DNA of 64,000 nucleotides from NCBI RefSeq assembly GCF_014203235.1, contig NZ_JACHIN010000006.1, positions 62,001-126,000 of the forward strand, read 5' to 3'. Source of the DNA: Nonomuraea endophytica (GTDB taxonomy: Bacteria > Actinomycetota > Actinomycetes > Streptosporangiales > Streptosporangiaceae). Shown in pieces: positions 53,062 to 62,285 of this stretch. Numbering within the stretch: position 1 is the first letter of the stretch; the number at the start of each line of letters is the position of its first letter. The notes under the pieces are model-generated. The model searched no databases. It worked only from the letters and a program-made list of their open reading frames with translations, and was not told the DNA's origin. The translations under genes and the position numbers were made by a program.

Positions 53062-53400
53062 ATGCCCGCCACCGTGCGCCGCCTCTACCCGCCGCATCGC
53101 CGTAAATCCGCCGACGACGACCTGATCAGCGGCTCGTTCGCGACCGTCGGCGCGGTCTACGCGCTGGTGCTGGGCTTCGTGATCGTGGTGGTGTGGCAGG
53201 ACGCGGCGCGCACCTACCTGCGGCTGGTGATCCACGAGGAGCGGCCGCTGATGGCGCGCGGGCTCACCAGCCCGCGCACCCACGCCGCACTGGTCGAGCT
53301 GTGGACGGTCTACACCGACATGGAGGCCAAACAACACGCCAGCCCCCTGTACGACCGCTCGGTCACCCGGCTCAACGAACTGGGCGACAACCGGCGCCAA
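53062..53400 (+). pseudogene. DUF4239 protein fragment
   Basis: One frame reads a DUF4239-like membrane protein start: KSADDDLISGSFATVGAVYA, then LVLGFVIVVVWQDAARTY, and later LVELWTVYTDMEAKQ and SVTRLNELGDNRRQR. The hydrophobic helix and the LNELGDxRRxR stretch fit DUF4239 proteins, but roughly 50 residues between helix and LVELW are missing compared with the family, and the frame then enters an unrelated sequence. The gene is broken. Confidence 0.7.
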
Positions 53401-53410
53401 CGGCGCGCAC

Positions 53411-53729
53411 CGCCACACCGACGACCAGATCCACAACGCCTACGTCGCCGTCCGCCTGTGGGCCCAAGCGGTCGAGTCGGCGGGCACCCCCGCACCCGCG
53501 AGCGTCCTGGCGGCCGGGCGGCCGGGTCTGGGTGGATGAGGAGAACCGCCACCTGTGGCGGACCGTCCGCATCGGCCGCATCCGCCCCGACCGGCAGTTC
53601 GACATCGTCTGGACCTCCGAGGTCGCCATCCGCCCCCACCCCTACCCCGTCTTCCGCACCCGGCGCGAATGGCTCGACCTGCTCCAGGCCCTCTACACCT
53701 CGTGGGGCAACCGCTGGTTCCGCAACTGA
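53411..53729 (+). pseudogene. Urea/amide ABC transporter binding protein fragment (UrtA-like)
   Basis: Two frames carry the C-terminus of an UrtA-like substrate-binding protein. One (to about 53540) reads HRHTDDQIHNAYVAVRLWAQ, then AVESAGTPAPASVLAA. Another (about 53515-53729) reads GRVWVDEENRHLWRTVRIGR, IRPDRQFDIVWTSE and LYTSWGNRWFRN. These match the end of urea/amide-type binding proteins in order, with a frameshift and a small deletion at the join. No signal peptide, N-lobe, or urt permease genes are present. It is fused in place to the DUF4239 relic. Confidence 0.72.
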
Positions 53730-53735
53730 CCCACC

Positions 53736-55259
53736 TCAAGCCAGCAGGTCACGCCGGGCGAACCCGGCACCCCCCGCCACCACCAGCGCAGCCGCGACCA
53801 CCACGAACGCGGCCGGGACGACGAATCCGGAGGAGATGGACGGGTGGACGTAACCGAACGGGGTGAGCAGGAACGCCGTGTCCCCGATCGTCCCCGCCTC
53901 CCACAGCGCCACAGAGGCGGCCGACACCACCACGGCCGCCCAGGCGACGGGAACGGCCACGCGGGGACGCAGCCCGTAGACGGCGATCGTCACGCCCGCG
54001 ATCGCCCACGCGGCCGGCACGAAGAGCAGAGCGGCGCCCACCTGGGTGAGGAGCGGCCCGACACTGCCGGTGCCCAGCGCGTTGCCCGCGCCGCTGCCCA
54101 GACCCACGGCCAGCAGCATGGCGACCGGCGCGCCCAGCGACAGCGCCGTGTGCCCGCCCAGCCAGCGCGCCCGGGTGGTGGGCGCGGCCAGCAGCGGCGC
54201 GGCCCGGCCACGGCTCTCCTCCGTGTACGGCCGAAGCGTCCCGGCCACCGTCAGGCACGCCACCACCATGCAGAACACATAGGTGAAGATCGCCAGCAGC
54301 GTGTGCCTGGTCAACGTGGCCAGCTCGAACGAGGCCGACACCCAGCCCACCCCGGCGGCAGCCGTACCCAACGCGACCGTCCAGCCGACCACCTGCCCGC
54401 CACGCAGCCGCCACACCAGCGCCAGCGGGCTGCCCAGCCGCCCCCGCACGGGACCGGTGAAGCCGGCCCGGTCGGGCAGCACACCCGCGCCCAGATCCCG
54501 GCGCGACGACAACACGAACACGGCCACCGTGAGACCGGCCGCGAACGCCAGCGGCATCAGCGGCACCCACCACCGCTCCGCACCGTACGCCTGAGCCAGG
54601 CGCGGCCAGCCCGCAGGGAAGATCCCGATCCAGCTCTCCGGCACCACCACACCGGGCACCAGCCCCGCCACCAGCACCCCCACACCGGCGCCACGCGCGA
54701 GCGCCGCACTCTGGCACACCTGCGCCGCGAGCAACCCGCAGGCCGCGAACGCCATCCCGCCCGCCCCCACCGTCAGCGCGAACAACAACGTCCCGCCGGG
54801 CGGATAGCCGAACCCGAGACTCAGCCCGACCGTCAGCAGCGCGGTCACGGCGACGTTGACGACGGCGACCAGCACCGTGACGGCCGTGACCACGGCCTGC
54901 CTGCCCACCGGACGAGCGGCCACCAGCTCCCCCCGGCCCGAGTCCTCCTCGGCCCTGGTGTGCCGGATCGCGAACAGCAACCCGCCCAGCCCGGTGATGA
55001 GCAGGCTCTGCACCCCCGACCGCCAGGCGACCAAAGACTCGATGGACGTGCCGTGCACGGGCCCCAGCAACGCCCTGGTGATCGGATTGCCCGCGCTCAT
55101 CCCGGCGAAGGCCACCCGGGTCTCCTCGGTGGGCAGCAGCGCCGCCAGCGAGTACGCGTTGAACAGCGGCAGCGCCACGGCCACCCCGATCCACAACGCG
55201 ATCAGACCGCGATCGCGACGGGCGATGAACCGCACCAGCACCCAGGCCCCGGCCCTCAC
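53736..55259 (-). CDS. ABC exporter permease (two-domain, polyketide/antibiotic type)
   Basis: A 507-residue integral membrane protein with about twelve helices in two halves, resembling ABC-2 exporters for tetronasin-like antibiotics. Its GTG start at 55259 overlaps the ATPase stop (GTGA), so it is coupled to the ATPase. Together they would form an exporter for a hydrophobic compound in the cytoplasmic membrane. It is repressed, through the ATPase promoter, by the divergent TetR. Confidence 0.85.
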   Translation of the reverse strand: MRAGAWVLVRFIARRDRGLIALWIGVAVALPLFNAYSLAALLPTEETRVAFAGMSAGNPITRALLGPVHGTSIESLVAWRSGVQSLLITGLGGLLFAIRHTRAEEDSGRGELVAARPVGRQAVVTAVTVLVAVVNVAVTALLTVGLSLGFGYPPGGTLLFALTVGAGGMAFAACGLLAAQVCQSAALARGAGVGVLVAGLVPGVVVPESWIGIFPAGWPRLAQAYGAERWWVPLMPLAFAAGLTVAVFVLSSRRDLGAGVLPDRAGFTGPVRGRLGSPLALVWRLRGGQVVGWTVALGTAAAGVGWVSASFELATLTRHTLLAIFTYVFCMVVACLTVAGTLRPYTEESRGRAAPLLAAPTTRARWLGGHTALSLGAPVAMLLAVGLGSGAGNALGTGSVGPLLTQVGAALLFVPAAWAIAGVTIAVYGLRPRVAVPVAWAAVVVSAASVALWEAGTIGDTAFLLTPFGYVHPSISSGFVVPAAFVVVAAALVVAGGAGFARRDLLA

Positions 55260-56152
55260 CCCGCCACCGCCTCGGGCAACTGCCGGTAGTGACGCATGAA
55301 CAGCTCCTCCAGCGTCGCGGGCTGAGCCGTCACGTCCACCAGACCGAACTCCGCCAGCCGCACCAGCGCCCGGCCCGCCTGCCCGCTGTCCACGCGGAAA
55401 CGCACCAGCGTGCCCCCGTCGATCTCCAGGTCGTGGACACCCTCCAGCCGATCCAGCGGCCGCTCCAGCCGGGCGGTGACCGACGTCCACGTGAAGTGGC
55501 GCAGCTCGGCCAGCGTGCCGGACTCGACCAGGCGCCCCTGCCTGATGATGCTCACCCGGTCACACAGCGCCTCCACCTCGGCCAGGATGTGACTGGACAG
55601 CAGGATCGTGGCGCCCTCGTCGCGCCGCCGCGCCAGGCACCGGCGGAACTCGGCCTCCATCAGCGGGTCGAGCCCCGACGTGGGCTCATCCAGCACCAGC
55701 AGCTCGACGCGCGCCGCCAGCGCGGCGATCAGCGCGACCTTCTGCCGGTTGCCCTTGGAATAGCCGCGGACCTTCTTGCCCGGATCCAGCGCGAACCGCT
55801 CGACCAGCTCGGCGCGCCGGCCCTCGTCGATCCGGCCGTGCAGCCGCCCCAGCAGGTCGATGGTCTCGCCGCCGGTCAGCTCCTCCCACAGCACGACGTC
55901 GCCGGGCACGTACGCCAGCCTCCGATGCAGACGTACGGCGTCGCGCCACGGATGCCCGTCCAGCAACCTGACCTGCCCGGCGTCGGCCCGCAACATGCCC
56001 AGCAGCACCCGCAACGTGGTCGTCTTCCCCGCCCCGTTCGGACCGAGAAAACCGTGAATCTCCCCCGTGTCCACCCGCAGGTCGAGCCCGTCCAGCGCCC
56101 TGACCCGCCCGTACGACTTGACGAGCCCAGAGACCGAGATCGCAGCGTCCAT
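55256..56152 (-). CDS. ABC exporter ATPase
   Basis: A 298-residue ATPase with Walker [10 protein letters not shown] (near residue 38), signature [12 protein letters not shown], Walker [14 protein letters not shown] and the H-loop SSHILAE. The C-terminal extension beyond residue 220 is of the multidrug or antibiotic exporter type. The start at 56152 is chosen over the GTG at 56161. It pairs with the permease by a 4-bp overlap and is divergent from a TetR gene, which lies 65 bp away. Confidence 0.92.
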   Translation of the reverse strand: MDAAISVSGLVKSYGRVRALDGLDLRVDTGEIHGFLGPNGAGKTTTLRVLLGMLRADAGQVRLLDGHPWRDAVRLHRRLAYVPGDVVLWEELTGGETIDLLGRLHGRIDEGRRAELVERFALDPGKKVRGYSKGNRQKVALIAALAARVELLVLDEPTSGLDPLMEAEFRRCLARRRDEGATILLSSHILAEVEALCDRVSIIRQGRLVESGTLAELRHFTWTSVTARLERPLDRLEGVHDLEIDGGTLVRFRVDSGQAGRALVRLAEFGLVDVTAQPATLEELFMRHYRQLPEAVAG

Positions 56153-56174
56153 GCCCGGCACGCTACGGCAAAAC

Positions 56175-56188
56175 TTGCAGACCTGTAA
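56175..56188. promoter_or_regulatory. Near-palindromic operator, ABC exporter/TetR promoter
   Basis: TTGCAGACCTGTAA reads TT-CAG--CTG-AA. Part of it recurs downstream as TGCAG-N4-TGTAA (56192-56205). Both sites lie in the 65-bp gap between the divergent starts. Confidence 0.6.
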
Positions 56189-56217
56189 ATATGCAGTCGA
56201 TGTAATATTGTGTCTCC

Positions 56218-56799
56218 ATGGCGTCCTTGCGCGAACGGAAGAAACGACAGACCCGGCAGGCCCTCATGGACGCCGCCGCCCAGCTGTTCGACAAGCAGGG
56301 CTACGAGACCACGACCGTCGACCAGATCGCCGCGGCGGCCGGCGTCTCCACCCGCACGTTCTTCACCTACTTCCGCCACAAAGCCGATGTCCTGTACGCC
56401 AACAGCGCCGACTGCCTGGAAGCCGGCGTGACGGCGCTCGGCACCAGACGCCCCGGCGAACCACCCACGGACCTGCTCGCCCGGGCCTTCGACGCCATGC
56501 TCGCCGAAAGCTGGGAAATGGGGCTGATCGCCGGACTCGTCGGCGACGCCGTCAAACTGCCCATCTACTCCGCCCAGTCCGCCATCGACCGGTCCAACAA
56601 CCGCATGGCACGCCTGGCCACCGCCCTGGCCGCCGCCTGTGAACTCGACCGCGTCACCGCGTACGCCATGGTGGGCGCCGCACTCGGCGCCGTCAGCGCG
56701 AGCGCCGCCGCCGCCATGTCCGAAGGCGGATCCGACGACGAAACTATGATCGAGACCGCCCGCGCCTGCCGCCGCGCTCTTGTCGGTTTTGCCGACTAG
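56218..56799 (+). CDS. TetR family regulator of the ABC exporter
   Basis: A 193-residue regulator. The HTH spans residues 8-58 ([37 protein letters not shown]) and the rest is the ligand domain. It is divergent from the exporter operon and presumably represses it until the transported drug binds. Its 3' end is 64 bp from the PucR gene. Confidence 0.92.
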   Translation: MASLRERKKRQTRQALMDAAAQLFDKQGYETTTVDQIAAAAGVSTRTFFTYFRHKADVLYANSADCLEAGVTALGTRRPGEPPTDLLARAFDAMLAESWEMGLIAGLVGDAVKLPIYSAQSAIDRSNNRMARLATALAAACELDRVTAYAMVGAALGAVSASAAAAMSEGGSDDETMIETARACRRALVGFAD

Positions 56800-56863
56800 C
56801 GCTTGAGCAACAACCGGACGCCTTTACAAAGTAGATTTCTTGCGTCGGGGCTAACCTTTGGGC

Positions 56864-58066
56864 GTGGTGTCCGAACTGCAGCGGCTGGTCGACAGCCTGG
56901 GCGCGCGCCTGGGCAGGTCGGTCGCCATCGACGATCCCGGCATCCGGCTGCTCGCCTACAACTCCCACACCGGCCGGATCGACGGCGCGCGGCTCGAGTC
57001 CATCCTCCGCAGGAGCGTCTCCCCCGAGCTGGTCGGCCACGTCCACGGCTCGGGCGCGCTCACGGCCGCCGGCCTGTTCACCGTTCCCTCCCGGCCCGAC
57101 CTGGGGTTCGACGTCGCGCGGGTGGGCATGCCGGTGCGCTACGAGGGCGCCCTGCTCGGGTTCCTGTGGTTGCTGCTGTCCGACGGGCCGGTCACGGACG
57201 CGCAGGCGGCAGCCGTACGGCAGGCCGCCGACAGCGCCGCGCTCACGCTCCACCGCGACTTCCTCATGGGCGAGCTCAGCAGGGGCCGCGAACGCGAGCT
57301 CGTCCGCGACCTGATCTCGGCCGACGCCGAACTGCGCGCCGAGGCCGCCCGGTGGCTGATCGAGGAGGAGCTGGCGGCGGCCGGTCCGGTCCGCGTGCTG
57401 GTGGCCACCGTCGGGCCCGAATCCGGCCAGCCGCTCGGCGAGCAGGACCGGCTCGCCCTGGCCGTCGGGCTGGAGCAGGCCCGTCACCGGTTGCCGCCCC
57501 GCAGCGCCCTCCATCTCGAACGCCCCGACCACGGCATCCTCGTCTGGGTCCAGCAGGTCCCCGCACGTGCCGAGGTCGAGGACCTGGCCGGCGTCGTGCA
57601 CGGGCGCGTCGTCCGGGAGAGCGGCAAGGAGTGCTGGATCGGCATCGGCGAGAGCTGCCCGGGTCTGGCGCAGGCGCACGAGTCGTACGGCGAGGCCAAG
57701 CGAGCCGCCGACGTGGCCCGCATCGTCAAGGTGCTCGGCCCGGTCGTCTGGCGCGCCGAGCTCGGCGTCTACGGGCTGCTGGCCGAACTGCCCGCCGAAC
57801 GGCTCGGCCACGACCTGCACCCCGGCGTACGCAGGCTGCTCGAACACGACGCTGGCAAGGACGCGCTGGCCACGACCGTGGAGAAATTCCTCGACAACGC
57901 GGGCGACGTCAAGCGCACCGCGGCCGAGCTGCGCATCCACCGGGCCAGCCTCTACTACCGGTTGCGCAAGGCCGAGGAGGTCGCCCGGATCGACCTGTCC
58001 AGTGGCGACGACCGCCTCACCCTGCATCTGGGGTTCAAGGTCGCCAGGCTCATCGGCCTGAGGTGA
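56864..58066 (+). CDS. PucR family regulator (CdaR-like C-terminal HTH)
   Basis: About 400 residues. An N-terminal ligand-type domain (residues 1-180) is followed by a GGDEF-like middle segment (ECWIGIGESCPGLAQAHESY) and the C-terminal PucR/CdaR HTH (FLDNAGDVKRTAAELRIHRA, SLYYRLRKAEEV). Starts at GTG 56864 or 56867 are both possible, and a TTG at 56858 fits too; no clear ribosome site is present. It is followed by the FAD oxidoreductase and S9 peptidase genes in the same direction and probably activates them. The ligand may be an amino acid or peptide. Confidence 0.88.
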   Translation: MVSELQRLVDSLGARLGRSVAIDDPGIRLLAYNSHTGRIDGARLESILRRSVSPELVGHVHGSGALTAAGLFTVPSRPDLGFDVARVGMPVRYEGALLGFLWLLLSDGPVTDAQAAAVRQAADSAALTLHRDFLMGELSRGRERELVRDLISADAELRAEAARWLIEEELAAAGPVRVLVATVGPESGQPLGEQDRLALAVGLEQARHRLPPRSALHLERPDHGILVWVQQVPARAEVEDLAGVVHGRVVRESGKECWIGIGESCPGLAQAHESYGEAKRAADVARIVKVLGPVVWRAELGVYGLLAELPAERLGHDLHPGVRRLLEHDAGKDALATTVEKFLDNAGDVKRTAAELRIHRASLYYRLRKAEEVARIDLSSGDDRLTLHLGFKVARLIGLR

Positions 58067-58153
58067 GCTTTTCGACAATCGTCGCATCACGGGCTTCCGC
58101 CGTCATAGGTTCGTCAGTGGATCCGGCCGGGGTCCGGCGGGCAGGCTGACGGG

Positions 58154-59431
58154 ATGAACGCGGACGTGGTGGTCATCGGCGCCGGTGTCATCGGGGCGTC
58201 GATCGCGCACGAACTGGCGGGCTCCGGCCTGAACGTCCTGGTCGTCGACAAGGGCGGCAGCGCCGGCTGCGGCTCGACCGGGGCATCCAGCGCGGTGGTC
58301 AGATTCACCTTCTCCACCTGGGACGGCGTCGCGCTGGCCTGGGAGGCCAGGCACTGCTGGGAGTCCTGGCGCGACCACCTCGGCGCGCCGGCCGGCGAGC
58401 AGCTCCCCCGCTACCACCGCACCGGCCTGGTCATGCTGGACGCGCCCGTCGCTCCCCGGGCGCGGATCCTGCCGTTGTTCGACCGGGCCGGCGTGCCGTA
58501 CGAGGAGTGGGATGCCGACACGCTCGCCGCCCGCGTCCCCGGCATCGACACCGGCCGGCACTGGCCGCCCGCGCGGCTCGACGACGAGCGCTTCTGGACC
58601 GAGCCGGCCGGCCGGCTCGGCGCGGTCTACACGCCGGACGCGGGCTACGTCGACGACCCGCAACTCGCCGCCGCCGGGCTGGCCGCCGCCGCGAGCCGGC
58701 GCGGCGCGTCCTTCCGTTACCGGCAGGAGGTGGTGGAGGTCGCCCGCGCGCACGGCCGGGTCCGCGGTGTACGGCTGGCCGACGACACCCTGCTCGCCGC
58801 CCCGATCGTGGTCAACGCGGCCGGTCCCTGGTCGGCGGCGCTCAACCGGCTGGCCGGTGTGACCTCCGTGCGGGCGCGTCCCCTGCGTCAGGAGGTCCAC
58901 CACGTGGCCGCCGCTCCCCCGGGGTTCAGGCCGATCGTCGCCGACCTGGACCTCGGCGTCTACCTGCGCGGCGAACCGGGCGGCGGCCTGCTCGTCGGCG
59001 GCACGGAACCGGCCTGCGACCCGCTCGAATGGCTGGAAGACCCCGGTCAGGCGGCCATGGCGCCCACGGCGGCGGCGTTCGAGACCCAGGTCACCAGGGC
59101 CGCGCGCCGCTTTCCCGCGCTCACCGTGCCCGGCCGGGCCAAGGGCGTGGCCGGCGTCTACGACGTGACCGACGACTGGACGCCCGTCTACGACAGGACC
59201 GAGCTGCCCGGGTTCTACGTGGCGATGGGCACCAGCGGCAACCAGTTCAAGAACGCCCCGGTCGTCGGCCGGATCATGACCGCGCTGATCGAGGCGGTCG
59301 AGGGCGGCCACGACCATGACCGCGAGCCCCTGGACTATCTCGCCCCGCACACCGGGCACCGTATCGGCCTGGGCGCCTTTTCCCGGAAAAGGCCCATCAA
59401 CACCGACAGCACCGGCACCGTCATGGGGTAG
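58154..59431 (+). CDS. FAD-dependent oxidoreductase (DAO family)
   Basis: A 425-residue flavoprotein of the D-amino acid oxidase/sarcosine oxidase type, with the dinucleotide motif VVIGAGVIGASIAHEL at residues 6-21, the AGCGSTGASSAVVR segment after it, NAAGPWS, and a C-terminal GTSGNQFKNAPVVG flavin site. It would oxidise an N-substituted or D-amino acid or similar amine. It is 87 bp after PucR and 35 bp before an S9 peptidase, consistent with a peptide or amine catabolic operon. Confidence 0.9.
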   Translation: MNADVVVIGAGVIGASIAHELAGSGLNVLVVDKGGSAGCGSTGASSAVVRFTFSTWDGVALAWEARHCWESWRDHLGAPAGEQLPRYHRTGLVMLDAPVAPRARILPLFDRAGVPYEEWDADTLAARVPGIDTGRHWPPARLDDERFWTEPAGRLGAVYTPDAGYVDDPQLAAAGLAAAASRRGASFRYRQEVVEVARAHGRVRGVRLADDTLLAAPIVVNAAGPWSAALNRLAGVTSVRARPLRQEVHHVAAAPPGFRPIVADLDLGVYLRGEPGGGLLVGGTEPACDPLEWLEDPGQAAMAPTAAAFETQVTRAARRFPALTVPGRAKGVAGVYDVTDDWTPVYDRTELPGFYVAMGTSGNQFKNAPVVGRIMTALIEAVEGGHDHDREPLDYLAPHTGHRIGLGAFSRKRPINTDSTGTVMG

Positions 59432-59466
59432 CCCCGTTCACGCACCACAGACAGACAGGATTCGTC

Positions 59467-61443
59467 ATGACCGACATCGACGTGCGCGGCAGCGCCACTT
59501 GGAACCTGGTCGAGGAGCACTTCCGCAGGCTGCACGGGCCGGTGCTGGGACGGCCGCACAAGCTGCTGGAGCCGTCCTGCTCCGCCGACGGGTCGCGGAT
59601 CGCCGTGACCGGGCTGGTGTACGACGAACTGGCGGGCCTCCCCCGGCAGTCCTGCTTCCTGGTCGACGGTACGGACCTGCACCCGCTGACCGGATCGTCC
59701 GGCTCCTCCAGGCAGCCGTGCTTCTCCCCCGGCGGCGCGACGGTGGCGTTCCTGTCGGACCGCGCGGAGGCGGGCAGGTTCCAGCTCTATCTGCTGCGCG
59801 AGGACCAGCTGGGTGAGGCGGAGGCGACCCCGGCCGTGCCCGGGACGGTCGAATATTGCTCCTGGTCGCCCGACGGCACCCGGGTGCTGCTCGGGGTGGC
59901 CGGGCTCGGCGCCGATCTGGCCGGCGGTCAGGGGAGCGGCACGACGTACAAGCCGAAGGAGGAGCTGCCGGACTGGCACCCGCACGTCGAGGTCGGCGCG
60001 ACGGAGGAGGCGTGGCGCTCGCTGTGGGTCCACGACCTCGCGGCGGGCGCGACCACCCGGCTGTCGCCGGAGGGACTCAACGCGTGGGAGGCGGTCTGGT
60101 CCGGCCCGGACGCCGTCCTCGCGGTGACCAGCCCCGCTCCGGACGAGAGCGCCTGGTACACGGCTGTGCTGTCCCGCGTGGGACTCGACGGGACCGTCAC
60201 CGAACGGGCCGGTTCCGACGTGCACTTCGGCTGGCCCGCCGCCTCGCCCTCCGGGGAGCGGCTGGCGGTGGTCGAGGCGGTGTGCAGCGACCGCTGGGTC
60301 GTCGCGGGCGACCTGCTGGTGGGCTCCGGTGACGCGGCCCTGGCACGGGTCGACGCCGGTGGGGTGGACGTCACCGCGACCCAGTGGATCGACGCCGACC
60401 GCCTGGGCTTCGTGGGGGTACGCGGCCTGGAAACCGTCGCCGCCGTGTACGACGCGGTGAGCGGGAAGACGACCGAGCTGTGGTCGAGCACGGACACCAG
60501 CTGCGGCATGCGTTACCCGGAGGCGGCCTGGACCGCCGACGGCCGCGTGGTGATCGTCGAGGAGGGTTACGCGCGGCCGCAGCAGGTCGTGGTGCTGGGC
60601 GAGGACCGGGTCGAGCTGGCCGCGCTCTCGCACGCGGGCGCCGACTACCAGCTGTCGATCGGGGGCCGGGCCGAGACGGTCACCTGGTCGGCGCCGGACG
60701 GGCTGCCGCTGGAGGGCATCCTGTGCGTCCCCGACGGCGAGGGGCCCTTCCCGCTGGTGGTGAACATCCACGGCGGCCCGGTGTGGGGCTTCCGCAACCT
60801 GTGGTCGATGCTCTACGCCTGGACTCCCCTGCTGGTCTCGCAGGGGTACGCGGTCCTCAACCCCAACCCGCGAGGCAGCTCGGGGCGTGGCCAGGACTTC
60901 GCCCGGCTGGTGTTCGGCGAGATGGGCGGCGACGACACCGCCGACTTCACCTCGGCGGTCGACGCCCTCGTCGAGCGCGGCATCGCCGACCCGGCCAGAC
61001 TCGGCGTCATCGGCGGATCCTACGGCGGCTACATGTCGTCCTGGCTGGTCACCCAGGACCAGCGCTGGGCCGCCGCCGTGCCGTTCGCGCCCGTGACGAA
61101 CTGGTACAGCCAGCACTTCACCAGCAACATCCCCTTCTTCGACGCGCTGTTCCTGGACGGGAATCCGGAGGTGCCCGGGGACAAGTTCCACACCAGGAGC
61201 CCGGTCGCGCATGCCAGCAAGGTGCGTACTCCCTGCCTGAACGTCGCCGGGGCCCTGGACCGATGCACTCCCCCGACGCAGGCCAGGGAGTTCCATCAGG
61301 CGTTGCTGGAACACGGGGTCGAGTCGCGGCTGGCGATCTACCCGGGCGAGGGGCACGGGGTCCGCGCGTTCCCCGCGGTGATCGACTTCTGCACGCGGGT
61401 CGTGGACTGGTTCCAGAAGCACATGCCGGCCGGCCGCGGCTGA
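59467..61443 (+). CDS. S9 family peptidase (prolyl oligopeptidase type)
   Basis: A 658-residue serine peptidase with an N-terminal beta-propeller (residues 20-400; DGSRIAV, DGTRVLL repeats) and a C-terminal alpha/beta hydrolase domain. The catalytic triad is visible as Ser518 in GGSYGGY, Asp598 in GALDRCTPP and His630 in GEGHGV. The LNPNPRGSSGRGQDF segment is the usual oxyanion-side motif. It lacks a signal peptide, so it acts in the cytoplasm on short peptides. The ATG at 59467 is preceded by ACAGGA. It follows the oxidoreductase by 35 bp and converges on the next gene with no gap. Confidence 0.93.
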   Translation: MTDIDVRGSATWNLVEEHFRRLHGPVLGRPHKLLEPSCSADGSRIAVTGLVYDELAGLPRQSCFLVDGTDLHPLTGSSGSSRQPCFSPGGATVAFLSDRAEAGRFQLYLLREDQLGEAEATPAVPGTVEYCSWSPDGTRVLLGVAGLGADLAGGQGSGTTYKPKEELPDWHPHVEVGATEEAWRSLWVHDLAAGATTRLSPEGLNAWEAVWSGPDAVLAVTSPAPDESAWYTAVLSRVGLDGTVTERAGSDVHFGWPAASPSGERLAVVEAVCSDRWVVAGDLLVGSGDAALARVDAGGVDVTATQWIDADRLGFVGVRGLETVAAVYDAVSGKTTELWSSTDTSCGMRYPEAAWTADGRVVIVEEGYARPQQVVVLGEDRVELAALSHAGADYQLSIGGRAETVTWSAPDGLPLEGILCVPDGEGPFPLVVNIHGGPVWGFRNLWSMLYAWTPLLVSQGYAVLNPNPRGSSGRGQDFARLVFGEMGGDDTADFTSAVDALVERGIADPARLGVIGGSYGGYMSSWLVTQDQRWAAAVPFAPVTNWYSQHFTSNIPFFDALFLDGNPEVPGDKFHTRSPVAHASKVRTPCLNVAGALDRCTPPTQAREFHQALLEHGVESRLAIYPGEGHGVRAFPAVIDFCTRVVDWFQKHMPAGRG

Positions 61444-62217
61444 TCAGGGCGCGGCGTGCGGGTTCGGGCTGACCAGCGCGTCCGGCACCCGCTCGCTGGC
61501 CACGGCGGCGTGCACCCGGCAGGCCAGCTCGGAACCTCCCATGCCGGGCAGCTCGACCAGCATCTGGTGCAGGCCGTCGGGGTCGCAGGGCCGGTCGGCG
61601 TCGAGCTCGTCGGCCCACTTCTCGGTCGCGCTGCCGCGCAGCAGCTCGCACACCGTGCTGAAGCGGGTGGCGTGGTCGGCGGAGGATCTGGCGTTGCGCA
61701 GCGCGTCGCCCAGGCTGTCCAGGTGCCGGCGGGCGGCCGGGTGGAGCAGGCGGTCCCGGTCGGCCGCCAGGTCGGCGACCTCGCGCCGCAGCTCCGCGAC
61801 CGCCTCCAGCAGCTCCATCAGGTACAGGCCCGCCTCGCCCTCGCGCTCGATGAGCTCGTAGGCGTCCGCCCGCCGCTGGCACGGGTCGGCCGGGCGGGCG
61901 ACGGGCCCGATCTCGCCGGGGGTGGCGAGCTTGCGCGACTGCAGCATCAGCACCGGCGTGAACAGCAGCGGCTCCTGCCCCTCGGCGTCCGGTTCGCCGG
62001 TGGCGATGCGGTCGCCGGGGCCCGCCAGCTCGCCCGCCTCGTTGAGCGGCAGGTGGTCGATCCTGGCCACCACCGCCCAGTCGCGGGGTGCGCGCGGGTC
62101 GTGACCCGGCTCGATCTCGTCCACGTCGAGCATGACCGGCGTGCCGTCCGAGCAGCCGTCGGCGATGCCGGCCAGTTCGCCGGTGGTGGCGACGATGCGG
62201 CGCCGGCCGTACTCCAT
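61444..62217 (-). CDS. Hypothetical actinobacterial protein with coiled coil
   Basis: A 257-residue soluble protein without a recognised family. Residues 100-170 contain an Arg/Glu-rich helical stretch (LMELLEAVAELRREVADLAA) likely to be a coiled coil, and the C-terminal part has a metal-free GMGGSELACRV helix. The ATG at 62217 follows GAGGAGAG. It converges on the S9 peptidase, with its stop codon immediately following that gene's. Function is not inferable from sequence. Confidence 0.7.
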   Translation of the reverse strand: MEYGRRRIVATTGELAGIADGCSDGTPVMLDVDEIEPGHDPRAPRDWAVVARIDHLPLNEAGELAGPGDRIATGEPDAEGQEPLLFTPVLMLQSRKLATPGEIGPVARPADPCQRRADAYELIEREGEAGLYLMELLEAVAELRREVADLAADRDRLLHPAARRHLDSLGDALRNARSSADHATRFSTVCELLRGSATEKWADELDADRPCDPDGLHQMLVELPGMGGSELACRVHAAVASERVPDALVSPNPHAAP

Positions 62218-62285
62218 GCGGACTCTCCTCTACCCCGGCGAGGCGGGCTGGACGGACGACGGCCAGCGTAGCGCGGGTGGGCCCC

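Noticed and set aside
53749-55194. Second open frame inside the ABC permease gene
   Set aside because: It overlaps the permease in another frame, has no hydrophobic helices and is very Gly/Arg-rich.
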